From positions 1 to 64,000 of the IMG/VR virus record IMGVR_UViG_3300037225_000856: a stretch of DNA of 64,000 nt, one strand, 5' to 3'. Positions within the stretch are counted from its first letter, which is position 1; each line of letters begins with the position of its first letter. Below are positions 52,101-60,006 of the stretch, in pieces. A model generated the notes under the pieces. That model was not told the DNA's origin, did no database searches, and was given only the letters and a program-made list of their open reading frames with translations. Source of the stretch: a virus. The translations under genes were made by a program, and so were the position numbers.

Positions 52101-53296
52101 CAAATGGTTATAAAGCACTTCAAAGTAATATTTGTGGTTATAGTAATATTGCAATTGGTACTAATGCACTTCAAGGTAATATTTGTGGTAGTTGTAATAT
52201 TGCAATTGGTCCTGATGCACTTTCTTGTAATAGTTGTGGTTCATATAATGTTGCAATAGGTACTGGTGCACTTGAAGCTAATTGTTGTGGTGGTTGTAAT
52301 GTTGCAATTGGTAATAGTGCACTTGAATTTAATATTAGTGGTGTTGGCAATGTTGCAAATGGTTTTCAAGCACTTTTGTATAATATAATTGGTTCTAATA
52401 ATATTGCAATAGGTTTTAATACACTTCGATGTAATGGAGAGTCTTGTAATAATATTGGAATAGGTTCTAATGCACTTTTTAATAATACTTGTGGTTATTG
52501 CCTTATTGCAATAGGTCATCAAGCATTATGCGGTAATATTTGTGGTTGTGATAATGTTGCTGTGGGATATCAGGCACTTTATTTTAATACTGGTGGTACT
52601 AATAATATTGCAATTGGTTCTCAAACACTTTATTGTAATATAATTGGTTGTGATAATATAGCAAATGGTGTTCAAGCACTTTATTTTAATACTGGTGGTA
52701 ATGATAATATAGCAAATGGTGTTCAAGCACTTTATAATAATATTTGTGGTTGTGATAATATAGCAAATGGTGTTCAAGCACTTTATAATAATACTTGTGG
52801 TAATGCTAATATTGCAAATGGTGTTCAAGCACTTTATAATAATACTTGTGGTAATGCTAATATTGCAAACGGTACTGCTGCACTTCTGAATAATACTTGT
52901 GGTAATGCTAATGTTGTTAATGGTCATTATGCACTTTATTGCAATACTCATGGTTCATATAATGTTGCAATAGGTTATCAAGCAGGGTATTCACAAGTTA
53001 CTGGTAGTACAAGTATATATATAGGTAATTGTGCTGGTTATAACGAAACCGATGGATGTAGACTTTATATTGCAAATTCAGGTACTGTTAATCCATTAAT
53101 TTATGGTGAATTTGATACTAAAAGATTAGTAATAAGTGGTACTACTGAAATTGTAAATGGTACTTGTAATTATTTATATTTAGGCAATAAAGACACTGAT
53201 GGCAGTTGGAGATTTGCAATAAGTGGAGGAACAGACTTCATTATTCAAAAAAGAATAGCAACGGTATGGACAACAAAATTATATGTGTTAGGATAA
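49196..53296 (+). CDS. Very long, Cys-rich repetitive tail fibre of module B
   Basis: 1366 residues, no signal peptide. The N-terminus (MAIVLNDNLKINVGNPIDSKYL...YWYKTGVTD) matches the fibre at 43887. The middle has seven copies of LPAYYLNTG(S/T)T with flanking LSGGTAKNS and CAGNAS blocks, and is very rich in Cys: residues 446-533 contain 16 Cys in 88. Twenty 17-residue beta-roll repeats follow (from residue 932), then GYQAGYSQVTGSTSIYIGN and a compact C-terminal cap (GSWRFAISGGTDFIIQKRIATVWTTKLYV). It is probably a trimeric adhesin. The Cys enrichment is unlike ordinary phage fibres. Confidence 0.72.
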   Translation: MAIVLNDNLKINVGNPIDSKYLNSLNQPYTGVTAVNTAIVLSQRYVGLTVNVNKIEYWYKTGVTDTALVVKDSGIANTGLTIAINGLTKVGNVVKLGGTLTGDTTINLATHNLNLTNGNLNLTNGNILLITGSSIQWSDGSYITNTINGISIIDDDLIVSGNTTSVKFIENGVCLANKYLATGATSVNSKALCGCIPSCFLGANSCAVDSAKLGNKLPAYYLNTGTTIICACDSAKLNNKLPAYYLNTGSTALCATCAGNASTLVGCTPNSFLLSGGTAVNSSKLGSHLPAYYLNTGSTAICATTAINSKALCGCVPASFLLSGGTAKNSLCLGGNLANTYASLASPNFTTCICTPVMCSTGVVKGTIISGSSCVESPVIQLTTGAGAGCVFTSNATGCGIWCTPVAGGILWSGSTVNGVGTYLSASKIYSNVNMTFDGTKLGVTGNICASTCLCSSITIGTSCVCSPIILGSSCVCGFIVCSNTCILAGTCVTGTIMCASSCVRSPLISGGTVCGLTAVCGGIHCATTCFAGSGAGLTGTAASLTVGCATCAVGAKNLCGCVPTSFLLSGGTAVCSTCAGNASTVAGCTPSCFLGVTACACDSKCLGGHLPAYYLNTGSTAICATCAIGAKNLCGCVPASFLLSGGTAKNSTCLNGQLASYYAPIASPNFTTCICAPIVCATTCFVGSGAGLTGTAVSLKSNDSCCLNGVLAAGYLLSGGTAKNSLCLGGKLPAYYLNTGTTITCANDSAKLNNRLPAYYLNTGSTALCATCAGNASTLVACTPSCFLGATACAVDSAKLGNKLPAYYLNTGSTAICATTAGNALCLGGSLAACYATKALAITGATSLGSGCVVYSTVANNNLKFKSLSGGSGISMSSTANVINICGIGWSNLTNGSTVVGCGTVASGNTSLCNTFIGVCAGKNINIAGCDNTGIGFQALYSNTCGFGNVAIGFQALQSNISGLGNVANGYKALQSNICGYSNIAIGTNALQGNICGSCNIAIGPDALSCNSCGSYNVAIGTGALEANCCGGCNVAIGNSALEFNISGVGNVANGFQALLYNIIGSNNIAIGFNTLRCNGESCNNIGIGSNALFNNTCGYCLIAIGHQALCGNICGCDNVAVGYQALYFNTGGTNNIAIGSQTLYCNIIGCDNIANGVQALYFNTGGNDNIANGVQALYNNICGCDNIANGVQALYNNTCGNANIANGVQALYNNTCGNANIANGTAALLNNTCGNANVVNGHYALYCNTHGSYNVAIGYQAGYSQVTGSTSIYIGNCAGYNETDGCRLYIANSGTVNPLIYGEFDTKRLVISGTTEIVNGTCNYLYLGNKDTDGSWRFAISGGTDFIIQKRIATVWTTKLYVLG
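51989..53008 (+). repeat. Twenty 51-bp repeats encoding a 17-residue beta-roll unit
   Basis: Same unit as at 45714. Units 14-18 (DNIANGVQALYNNTCGN type) are nearly identical in nucleotide sequence, showing recent expansion or gene conversion, while earlier units are diverged. Confidence 0.85.
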
Positions 53297-53323
53297 TATT
53301 ATAAATAAAAAAATAAAAATTTA

Positions 53324-53354
53324 TTTGTTTATTCAATTTCTTTTTATATATTTG
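53324..53354 (+). promoter_or_regulatory. Bacteroidota-type promoter
   Basis: TTTG (53324-53327), exactly 19 bp, TATATTTG (53347-53354): the consensus promoter of the Bacteroidota. It precedes the signal-peptide gene cassette, with a leader of about 100 nt before the ATG at 53461. Confidence 0.75.
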
Positions 53355-53460
53355 CATGAAATTAATTAAAAATAATTGAGATTTTTTGTAACCTTTTATA
53401 AAAATTTTTTGTATGAATATAAAACACTAGAATAAAAATTTTAAATAAACTTATAATAAA

Positions 53461-54519
53461 ATGAAAAAAAAATTAATTGCGTTTTTGGTTTTAATAATGT
53501 TTACAACAATAAGTTATGGACAACTTATTGCACCAAATGGAATAGAGATTGGTAAGAAAACAAGTCATACTATTTTAAAAACCGATTCTATTGCATTATC
53601 TGGAACACATACAGCTATTTCATATAAAGGTTCAGACACTCTTATGTATTATATTCCTTTTAATGATAGAGCTTATGATAATAATTCTTCTTCGAATTTA
53701 ATACCTGTACTTTCGTCTGATCCTGCAACAGGTAATGCTTACATAAATTCTGTTGATAATAAACTACATTATCTCTCTGGTGGTTATTGGCATCGTGTAG
53801 CTATTATTGATAGTACGGCAGCTTCAGCATCACCCTCTACTCTTTTAAATGAATTGGTTGGCTATTGGAAGTTTGATGAAACATCAGGAACAAATCTGGC
53901 AGATGCTACGGCAGGAGCACATAATGCTACCCTTGGAGCAGGTACAGTCAATCAGACAGGAAAAATTGGCAAAGCAGTCACATATAATAATACAGGCTAT
54001 GCCACAGTACCCTATGCAGCATTTTCTGCAATAACAGATAAAGAGACTATTTCTTTTTGGTTTTATCCAACTTCATTACCATCCACTGTTACAAGAAATG
54101 AATGGCTATTCACTCATGAAATTGCAGGGACAAGCGAAACATCAAGAGTTCTATGGAATAAAGATGATAATAAAATCTATGCGATATTTGATAACACATC
54201 AGACGTGACTTATCAGGTTAATAGTGCAGCAATAACAGGGCTCAGTCAATGGTACCACATAGTCGCTGTTTGTCCCGGTAATGGTCAGGCACTTAAACTT
54301 TATATCAATGATGTTGATGTTTCAACTTCACCCGGTACATTTTCCGGCACACTGAAAGTCTCAACTGCTCAGGCTATTATTGCCAATGATGATGCTAGTG
54401 ACAATTATGGGTTAGTAGGAACTTTGGACGAATTGGGGATATGGAGAAGGGCTTTGTCCGCTTCAGGGGTTGATTCAGTATATGTTAAAGAAAATACAGG
54501 AACAAGTTATCCATTTTAA
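53461..54519 (+). CDS. Secreted LamG/concanavalin-like protein
   Basis: 352 residues. KKKLIAFLVLIMFTTISYGQ is a clear Sec signal peptide with probable cleavage after YG. The region to about residue 120 resembles phage/bacterial fibre stalks (NGIEIGKKTSHTILKTDSIAL). From residue ~130, LVGYWKFDETSGTNLADATAG, ETISFWFYP, WYHIVAVCPGNGQALKLYINDV and GTLDELGIWRRALS are the LamG/laminin-G-like carbohydrate-binding domain. Such a domain with a signal peptide suggests an exported glycan-binding protein. GC content rises within this gene. Confidence 0.75.
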   Translation: MKKKLIAFLVLIMFTTISYGQLIAPNGIEIGKKTSHTILKTDSIALSGTHTAISYKGSDTLMYYIPFNDRAYDNNSSSNLIPVLSSDPATGNAYINSVDNKLHYLSGGYWHRVAIIDSTAASASPSTLLNELVGYWKFDETSGTNLADATAGAHNATLGAGTVNQTGKIGKAVTYNNTGYATVPYAAFSAITDKETISFWFYPTSLPSTVTRNEWLFTHEIAGTSETSRVLWNKDDNKIYAIFDNTSDVTYQVNSAAITGLSQWYHIVAVCPGNGQALKLYINDVDVSTSPGTFSGTLKVSTAQAIIANDDASDNYGLVGTLDELGIWRRALSASGVDSVYVKENTGTSYPF

Positions 54520-54530
54520 AATATATAGTC

Positions 54531-56372
54531 ATGAAAAAAATATTAATGTTATTTTGTTTTTTAGTTTTCACTTCTTCGCTATTCAGTCAGGCTTGGACAT
54601 TTCCGGGATGGCAACCATATAAGGTAAAGCAGTATTTTGGAGATAGTGTTTATGTTGCAAAGGATATTAGGACACCTTCTGGTTATGTGCAGACACAGTT
54701 AAATACTTTGCAAGATAGCATAGCAGCACTTAGGACATCTATTATATCATTACAAGCAGCTTCATCACCCTCTTATCCTACATATTACATAGCTAATGCA
54801 GGTTCGGATGGGGCAGATGGGTTAACACCTGCAACACCTTGGCAGACAATAGCAAAAATAAATAGTGCAATGGCATCATTAGTTCCCGGATCAAAAGTTT
54901 ATTTTAATCGTGGGGATCAGTGGAGAGAACAACTTACTATAACACAAAATGGTTCAGCAACGAATCCGATTACCTTTACAGCTTACGGAACAGGGGCAAA
55001 GCCCAAGATTAACGCCGCCGATATTAAGACAGGATGGGGTCATAAATATCATCAATATTCAAATATCTGGGGAATAGTCTGTCCTAATGTTACTCCTGCA
55101 AGGTGTATGGTAGTTATTAATGGGATACTTTTCACGCAGACTACTTCGGTGGCGGCATTGAGTTCAGGTAAATATTTCATCAAGGTAGGTACTCCTGATA
55201 GTGTCTATGTTTGTTCAGCTACCGATCCTTCTACGGTGACATCTGAAGTATCGGCAAGGGATTATGGTATTTATTCAACAAAAAAATATCTTACTATTTC
55301 TTATCTGGATGTAAGAATGGCGGGAAGTAAGGGGATATTACTTGAAGGCTCAGGTGTAGAAGTGGATGGATATTCGCTCATTGATAGTTGCAATGTTTAT
55401 CGTAACAGACTTGCCGGAATTGGTCTTTATGACGGATATAGTTATTCTACAATACAGAGATGTACAGGTACGTATAATGGTAATACGTTTATCTCATGGG
55501 GTAATCAAATTGGTGGTGAAGGAACAGGAGGGGTAGGTAGTGATTATAATACAATTAAGAATTGTTATTCTGCTTATTCTATACACGATTATGCTATAGC
55601 GGGACAATATTCAGATGGAACTGCTTATCAGACATTTAATTCTAATGGTGATGTTATTCAAAACAATGAAAGTGGTCATGATGCAGAGGGTATATTTCTT
55701 GATCCCCATACAAAAGGTAGTACAACGGTGACTTGTAGATACAATTACGTTCATGATTGTAATACCACAACAGCCAGTCAAGCTATTGGAATTGGTACTT
55801 CTGGGACGGGTGATGTTTTCAATATTTATTATAATCTAGTTGTTAACTGTGGTAACTCAGGAGGAGCCTACGCACCGATTATGTTTGCGAATACAATTGG
55901 AGGCCATGTATATTTTTATAATAACACTGTTTATAATAATGGGGTTGCAGTTATACTTACACAACTTTTTGCAGTACATGGCACGAATATAACAATGAAG
56001 AATAATATATTCTATTTTTCGACAGCTTCAGATAGCTATTATTTCAACTGGGAAATCAGTAGTACTGGATTCTGGACAAGTGATTATAATCAAGTATATA
56101 AATCTACAGGAGGTACTGCTGTATATGCTTATGCTCAATACAACGGAGGAGCACCTTATACTACTTTTGCAGCATGGAAATCAGCAAGCAGTCAGGATGC
56201 TCATAGTGGCTATGTCGACCCATTATTTACTACGACTGGATCAGATTTTACCCTACAGACAGGTTCACCTTGTAAGAATACAGGAACAGTTATTGCAACT
56301 ATCCCACAAGTAGATATTTTAGGCAATCCAATAGTCGGGTTGCCGGACATGGGATGTTATGAACATCAATAA
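54531..56372 (+). CDS. Secreted right-handed beta-helix protein
   Basis: 613 residues. KKILMLFCFLVFTSSLFSQ is a signal peptide. A short coiled coil (VQTQLNTLQDSIAALRTSI) follows, then TYYIANAGSDGADGLTPATPWQTIAKIN, the typical start of pectate-lyase-like parallel beta-helix domains, and many NxxxxN-type rungs (YNTIKNCYSAYS, FNSNGDVIQNNESG, VYFYNNTVYNNG). The end, DILGNPIVGLPDMGCYEHQ, matches the 'DxxGxxRxxxxxDxGAYE' end of bacterial beta-helix proteins. Possible polysaccharide lyase or hydrolase. The catalytic residues cannot be assigned by eye. Confidence 0.75.
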   Translation: MKKILMLFCFLVFTSSLFSQAWTFPGWQPYKVKQYFGDSVYVAKDIRTPSGYVQTQLNTLQDSIAALRTSIISLQAASSPSYPTYYIANAGSDGADGLTPATPWQTIAKINSAMASLVPGSKVYFNRGDQWREQLTITQNGSATNPITFTAYGTGAKPKINAADIKTGWGHKYHQYSNIWGIVCPNVTPARCMVVINGILFTQTTSVAALSSGKYFIKVGTPDSVYVCSATDPSTVTSEVSARDYGIYSTKKYLTISYLDVRMAGSKGILLEGSGVEVDGYSLIDSCNVYRNRLAGIGLYDGYSYSTIQRCTGTYNGNTFISWGNQIGGEGTGGVGSDYNTIKNCYSAYSIHDYAIAGQYSDGTAYQTFNSNGDVIQNNESGHDAEGIFLDPHTKGSTTVTCRYNYVHDCNTTTASQAIGIGTSGTGDVFNIYYNLVVNCGNSGGAYAPIMFANTIGGHVYFYNNTVYNNGVAVILTQLFAVHGTNITMKNNIFYFSTASDSYYFNWEISSTGFWTSDYNQVYKSTGGTAVYAYAQYNGGAPYTTFAAWKSASSQDAHSGYVDPLFTTTGSDFTLQTGSPCKNTGTVIATIPQVDILGNPIVGLPDMGCYEHQ

Positions 56373-56380
56373 AAATTAGT

Positions 56381-59113
56381 ATGAAAAGACTACTTATTTT
56401 ATTAACATTTTTGATAGTCACCCTGACACTTCAGGCAACAACATATTATGTCAAAGCAGGGGGTAATGATAATGCCAATGGCACATCAACAGGCACTGCA
56501 TGGGGGCATTGCCCGGGGCTGACAGGGTGGACGGGTACTGTAACACTTGCAGCAGGAGATAATATACTATTCAATCGTGGTGACTCGTGGTATGGCACTC
56601 TGACAATTTCACAATCTGGAACATCAGGAAGTCGTATTACCTTTGGTGCTTATGGCTCAGGTGCAAAACCGATAATAACAGGATTCACGACTATATCAGG
56701 TTGGTCGAATAATGGAGGTGGTATATATTCCAAAGCAGTTACTTGCACATCTGTACCGACTAACATGGTTACTGTGAATGGTGTTAATACAGGGAAAGGC
56801 AGATACCCGAAAGAAGGAAACTGGTTGACTAATACTACTGTAGGCATGGGTTATATTACAGATAATAGTTTACCCGCTTCTCCTAACTGGACAGGTGCAA
56901 ATATATTTCTGAAAACAGAAGGTTATAGATGGAATCATGGTACAATTACCAGTCAGCCAACACACCAAATTAATTATACTCAACAGGGTGGAGATGATAG
57001 TTGGTGTGGAGGAAATAGTTATGCTGGGTGGGGATATTTCATAGATAATTCACTTTTGACACTTGGCACAGTTAATGGTGTTGCTCCGCAATTAGGAGAA
57101 TGGTTTCATGACGGCACTACTTTTTATATGTATTTTGGTGCGGTTGATCCCACGACAAAAATTGTTAATGTAGCGACATTGGATAATGCAGTAGTTTGCG
57201 CACAATCTTATATTACTATTGATAATATAAGTTTCTTAGGATATAATGGAGATCATACATATTATAATAAATCAGCCGTACAACTGGGAGGATCAAGTTA
57301 TGTTTCTGTTACTAACTGTGAGATAGGATTTATAGGAGCTGGTGGAACATTTCCGGGTGATTATGCAACTTATGATAATTGTTGGATTCATGATATTAAT
57401 GGTACTGCAATTCTTGGTCAGGCTTATAATTATCTTACTTTAACAAATAGTATCATTGAAAATATAGGTTTGATTTATAGTATGACAGGTGGATGGTATT
57501 CACGTGGGATGGCATCTAATATTACCACTGGTACACACGCTTTGATTCAATATAATATTTTCAGACATATTGGCAGTGTTGGTGCATATATACAGGGAGG
57601 TGCTTATAATGTAGTTGATAAAAATTTATTTGATGATTGTGTCAGTAGGGCTTTTGATTCTGGTTGTATTTATGTGAATGGGAATAGTACGGGACGAGTC
57701 ATATCAAATAATATCTGCATAAATACGCAAGGCAGCATGGAAGGCATATCCGGAACATGGGCAACGTCATTCTGGACAACGGCTGAAGCTATTTATTGTG
57801 ATTATCCAAATACAGGGATAACACTCACAGGGAATACATGCGTGAATACAGTACATGGGTCTGGTATTAAGCTGCATAATTCACATGACATGTCAGTATC
57901 AAATAATCTACTATATAGTAACTATATGGATGTTCAATATCTGGAAGATCAGTCCGATAATCCAATAAGAAATCTTAGTTTAAGTAATAATAAGATTATT
58001 GCTCAACGTGCCGGACAGATGTTAATAGCTGCTTATAGTAACACTGATGATATTCCTTCATTTGGACTTACAACGGCTTCCGGTAATATATACGGGAGAC
58101 CTGTTGATGATGGGGTGGATCAGGATTTTTATACTTCCGAACCAACAGCAGGACATAATTACAGGACTTATGCCTATTGGCTTTCAAGATCAGGAGAGAC
58201 AGGTTCTACATTCTCATCCGTTTCAACATCAAGTATGAATAATATTCACTTCATTTATAATGCAACAAAATCAGGTGTCAATTATACTTTATCTGCTGAA
58301 ATGGTTGATATTGCAAATACAGCATATTCTGGAACAATAACACTGCCATCTTATTCTTCATTGGTTCTTGTTGGGGCAGGGACGGTTACTCCAGCAGGAA
58401 GTCCTACTTTTCCAACAGTTACAACTACAGTTATTACAAATATAACAAATACAAATGCTCAGAGTGGAGGCACAATAATTAATGATGGCGGGGCAACAGT
58501 AACTTATGCTGGAATTATATGGAGTAATGTTATTGGATCAACAATTGATGATTTGCCCGATGCACCTTATGGTGGAATTTCCAATGTATATACTTATCCG
58601 TATGAAGTTACTAATCCATTTGTGGCAACTACAGGCATTGTTTTAGCTCCTAATACCACATATTATTTGAAGGCTTATGCTACAAACAGCGCAGGTACTG
58701 CTTACGGGGCAGATGTGCAATTTACAACACTGACTAATTCTGCTATACCAACAATAACAACTACTGCAATTTTTAATATTACTCAAACTACAGCGTCTAG
58801 CGGAGGTAATCTGACCTCTGATGGAGGCGCAAGCGTGACCTCAAGAGGAGTATGTTGGAACACCTCTGCAAATCCGACAATAGCAAATAATAATACATCC
58901 GATGGCACGGGCACAGGTTCATTCACAAGTTCAATAACTGGATTAACAACAAATACTACTTATCATGTAAGAGCTTATGCAACAAATAGTATTGGCACGG
59001 CTTATGGGAATGAATTACAATTTACCACTGCTACTGTCACCTCAATTCATGTAATATTTTCAGGCGGTAAACCAGTGTATTCTGGCACAAAAATAATAGT
59101 TATAGTTCAGTAA
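56381..59113 (+). CDS. Secreted beta-helix protein with C-terminal FN3-like domains
   Basis: 910 residues. KRLLILLTFLIVTLTLQATT is a signal peptide. TYYVKAGGNDNANGTSTGTAWGHC starts a parallel beta-helix (to about residue 680), with rungs such as SYVSVTNCEIGF, NYLTLTNSIIENIG and GVISNNICINTQG. Two related Ig/FN3-like repeats follow (TTVITNITNTNAQSGGTI and TTAIFNITQTTASSGGNL, each ending TTYxxRAYATNSxGTAYG). This is a typical layout of secreted Bacteroidota polysaccharide-active proteins. The DNA is markedly richer in GC than the rest of the window. Confidence 0.78.
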   Translation: MKRLLILLTFLIVTLTLQATTYYVKAGGNDNANGTSTGTAWGHCPGLTGWTGTVTLAAGDNILFNRGDSWYGTLTISQSGTSGSRITFGAYGSGAKPIITGFTTISGWSNNGGGIYSKAVTCTSVPTNMVTVNGVNTGKGRYPKEGNWLTNTTVGMGYITDNSLPASPNWTGANIFLKTEGYRWNHGTITSQPTHQINYTQQGGDDSWCGGNSYAGWGYFIDNSLLTLGTVNGVAPQLGEWFHDGTTFYMYFGAVDPTTKIVNVATLDNAVVCAQSYITIDNISFLGYNGDHTYYNKSAVQLGGSSYVSVTNCEIGFIGAGGTFPGDYATYDNCWIHDINGTAILGQAYNYLTLTNSIIENIGLIYSMTGGWYSRGMASNITTGTHALIQYNIFRHIGSVGAYIQGGAYNVVDKNLFDDCVSRAFDSGCIYVNGNSTGRVISNNICINTQGSMEGISGTWATSFWTTAEAIYCDYPNTGITLTGNTCVNTVHGSGIKLHNSHDMSVSNNLLYSNYMDVQYLEDQSDNPIRNLSLSNNKIIAQRAGQMLIAAYSNTDDIPSFGLTTASGNIYGRPVDDGVDQDFYTSEPTAGHNYRTYAYWLSRSGETGSTFSSVSTSSMNNIHFIYNATKSGVNYTLSAEMVDIANTAYSGTITLPSYSSLVLVGAGTVTPAGSPTFPTVTTTVITNITNTNAQSGGTIINDGGATVTYAGIIWSNVIGSTIDDLPDAPYGGISNVYTYPYEVTNPFVATTGIVLAPNTTYYLKAYATNSAGTAYGADVQFTTLTNSAIPTITTTAIFNITQTTASSGGNLTSDGGASVTSRGVCWNTSANPTIANNNTSDGTGTGSFTSSITGLTTNTTYHVRAYATNSIGTAYGNELQFTTATVTSIHVIFSGGKPVYSGTKIIVIVQ

Positions 59114-59148
59114 TAATAATTATAGTTCACTAATAATATTATAATTCA

Positions 59149-59418
59149 GTGAAAAAAATATTAATAATATTATTTTTTGTTTTTATTAGTATTTCAATGC
59201 AAAGAAATACTTCTAATGGTATAAAAATTTATCCTAATCCCATGCATGATCACTTTACAGCTTCTGTTGAAGAAGGTGCATTACCTCCAGTAATAAGAAT
59301 GTATGATATCTCTGGCAAAATTGTTTTAATGAAAAATATAGGAAAATATCTTTCAATTGTAGAAATTTCTTTTAATTTAAAACCGGGTACATATATCGTT
59401 GCTTTTGATGATAATTAA
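59149..59418 (+). CDS. Small exported protein with a type IX secretion (Por) sorting domain
   Basis: 89 residues from a GTG start (59149). KKILIILFFVFISISM is a signal peptide. The rest, GIKIYPNPMHDHFTASV, IRMYDISGKIVLMKNI and FNLKPGTYIVAFDDN, is a complete T9SS type A C-terminal sorting domain (YPNP, DxxGK, L.PGxY). In the host this domain directs cargo through the outer membrane and is normally fused to a large enzyme; here it stands almost alone after the beta-helix gene. Three imperfect copies of TATAGTTCA(C/G)TAATAAT lie at about 59101-59149. Confidence 0.78.
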   Translation: MKKILIILFFVFISISMQRNTSNGIKIYPNPMHDHFTASVEEGALPPVIRMYDISGKIVLMKNIGKYLSIVEISFNLKPGTYIVAFDDN

Positions 59419-59449
59419 TTTTTGAAAGTAAAATTTTCATAAAATATAA

Positions 59450-59458
59450 GTATTTATA
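59450..59458 (+). promoter_or_regulatory. GTATTTATA phage promoter-like motif
   Basis: Located 23 bp before the ATG at 59473 in the context GTATTTATATAAAATATAA, almost identical to the one at 25100. Confidence 0.5.
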
Positions 59459-59472
59459 TAAAATATAATATT

Positions 59473-59769
59473 ATGGATAATAGTTTTTTACAAGACGGGC
59501 AAGGCAATCAATCTAACAGTAGATTGATCGCTGATATAATGATAGTTTGCGGGCTTCTGATGGCGTTAATATTCATTGTTATAGGAGTTTTTAAACCTGA
59601 GATTGATCTTATGAAGATAGCTACTGCAATAGGTGTTCTTTATGGTTCGGTAGCAGGAACAGCAATGACATTTTTATTCTTTCAGAAAAAGACAGAAGTA
59701 CAAGAGGAAAAGAATAAACCAGATGAAAATAATAATGAAAACAAGTTAGAGTCTAAACAGGAAAAATAA
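59473..59769 (+). CDS. Holin-like two-TM membrane protein
   Basis: 98 residues. A short polar N-terminus, then two hydrophobic helices (IMIVCGLLMALIFIVIGVF at about 23-41 and IGVLYGSVAGTAMTFLFF at about 53-70) separated by a turn with charged residues, and a long charged Lys/Glu/Asn tail (KKTEVQEEKNKPDENNNE). This is the shape of small phage holins. No endolysin gene is seen beside it, so other membrane roles remain open. Confidence 0.55.
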   Translation: MDNSFLQDGQGNQSNSRLIADIMIVCGLLMALIFIVIGVFKPEIDLMKIATAIGVLYGSVAGTAMTFLFFQKKTEVQEEKNKPDENNNENKLESKQEK

Positions 59770-60006
59770 TTTTTCTTGGTAAACATTATATAAAAATTTA
59801 ATATTCTTAATTGATTAATCAATTATATATGATTATGATGAAAATTTTATAATTATGTCTATTAATTAAATTTAAATATGTAATAATTTAAAAGACGAAT
59901 TTATTTTCGTCTTTTTTATAACATATCGATAATAATATTAATATTTGTTTCTAATAAACATGTAAGTATTTATGTTAGCATCATTTAATAAATATTAAAA
60001 ATTAAT
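59770..60006 (+). terminator. Intergenic region with terminator and GTATTTATG box
   Basis: No gene. AAAGACGAA (59891-59899) pairs with TTCGTCTTT (59906-59914), followed by a T run: a rho-independent terminator. A GTATTTATG motif at 59966-59974 lies 41 bp before the next ATG. Confidence 0.8.

Noticed and set aside
51882-52951. Long ORFs on other frames across the fibre repeats (for example 51882-52259 and 52526-52951)
   Set aside because: They are shadows of the 51-bp repeat array; their products are low-complexity and contain no domain.
45714-53008. CRISPR array
   Set aside because: The 51-bp repeats are in-frame coding repeats of fibre proteins without unique spacers.
42740-53296. Diversity-generating retroelement
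   Set aside because: No reverse transcriptase or template/variable repeat pair is visible; the variation fits simple repeat expansion.
53461-59418. Composite transposon or integron cassette bringing in the GC-rich genes
   Set aside because: No transposase, inverted repeats or integrase sites were seen at the borders; transfer is inferred from composition only.
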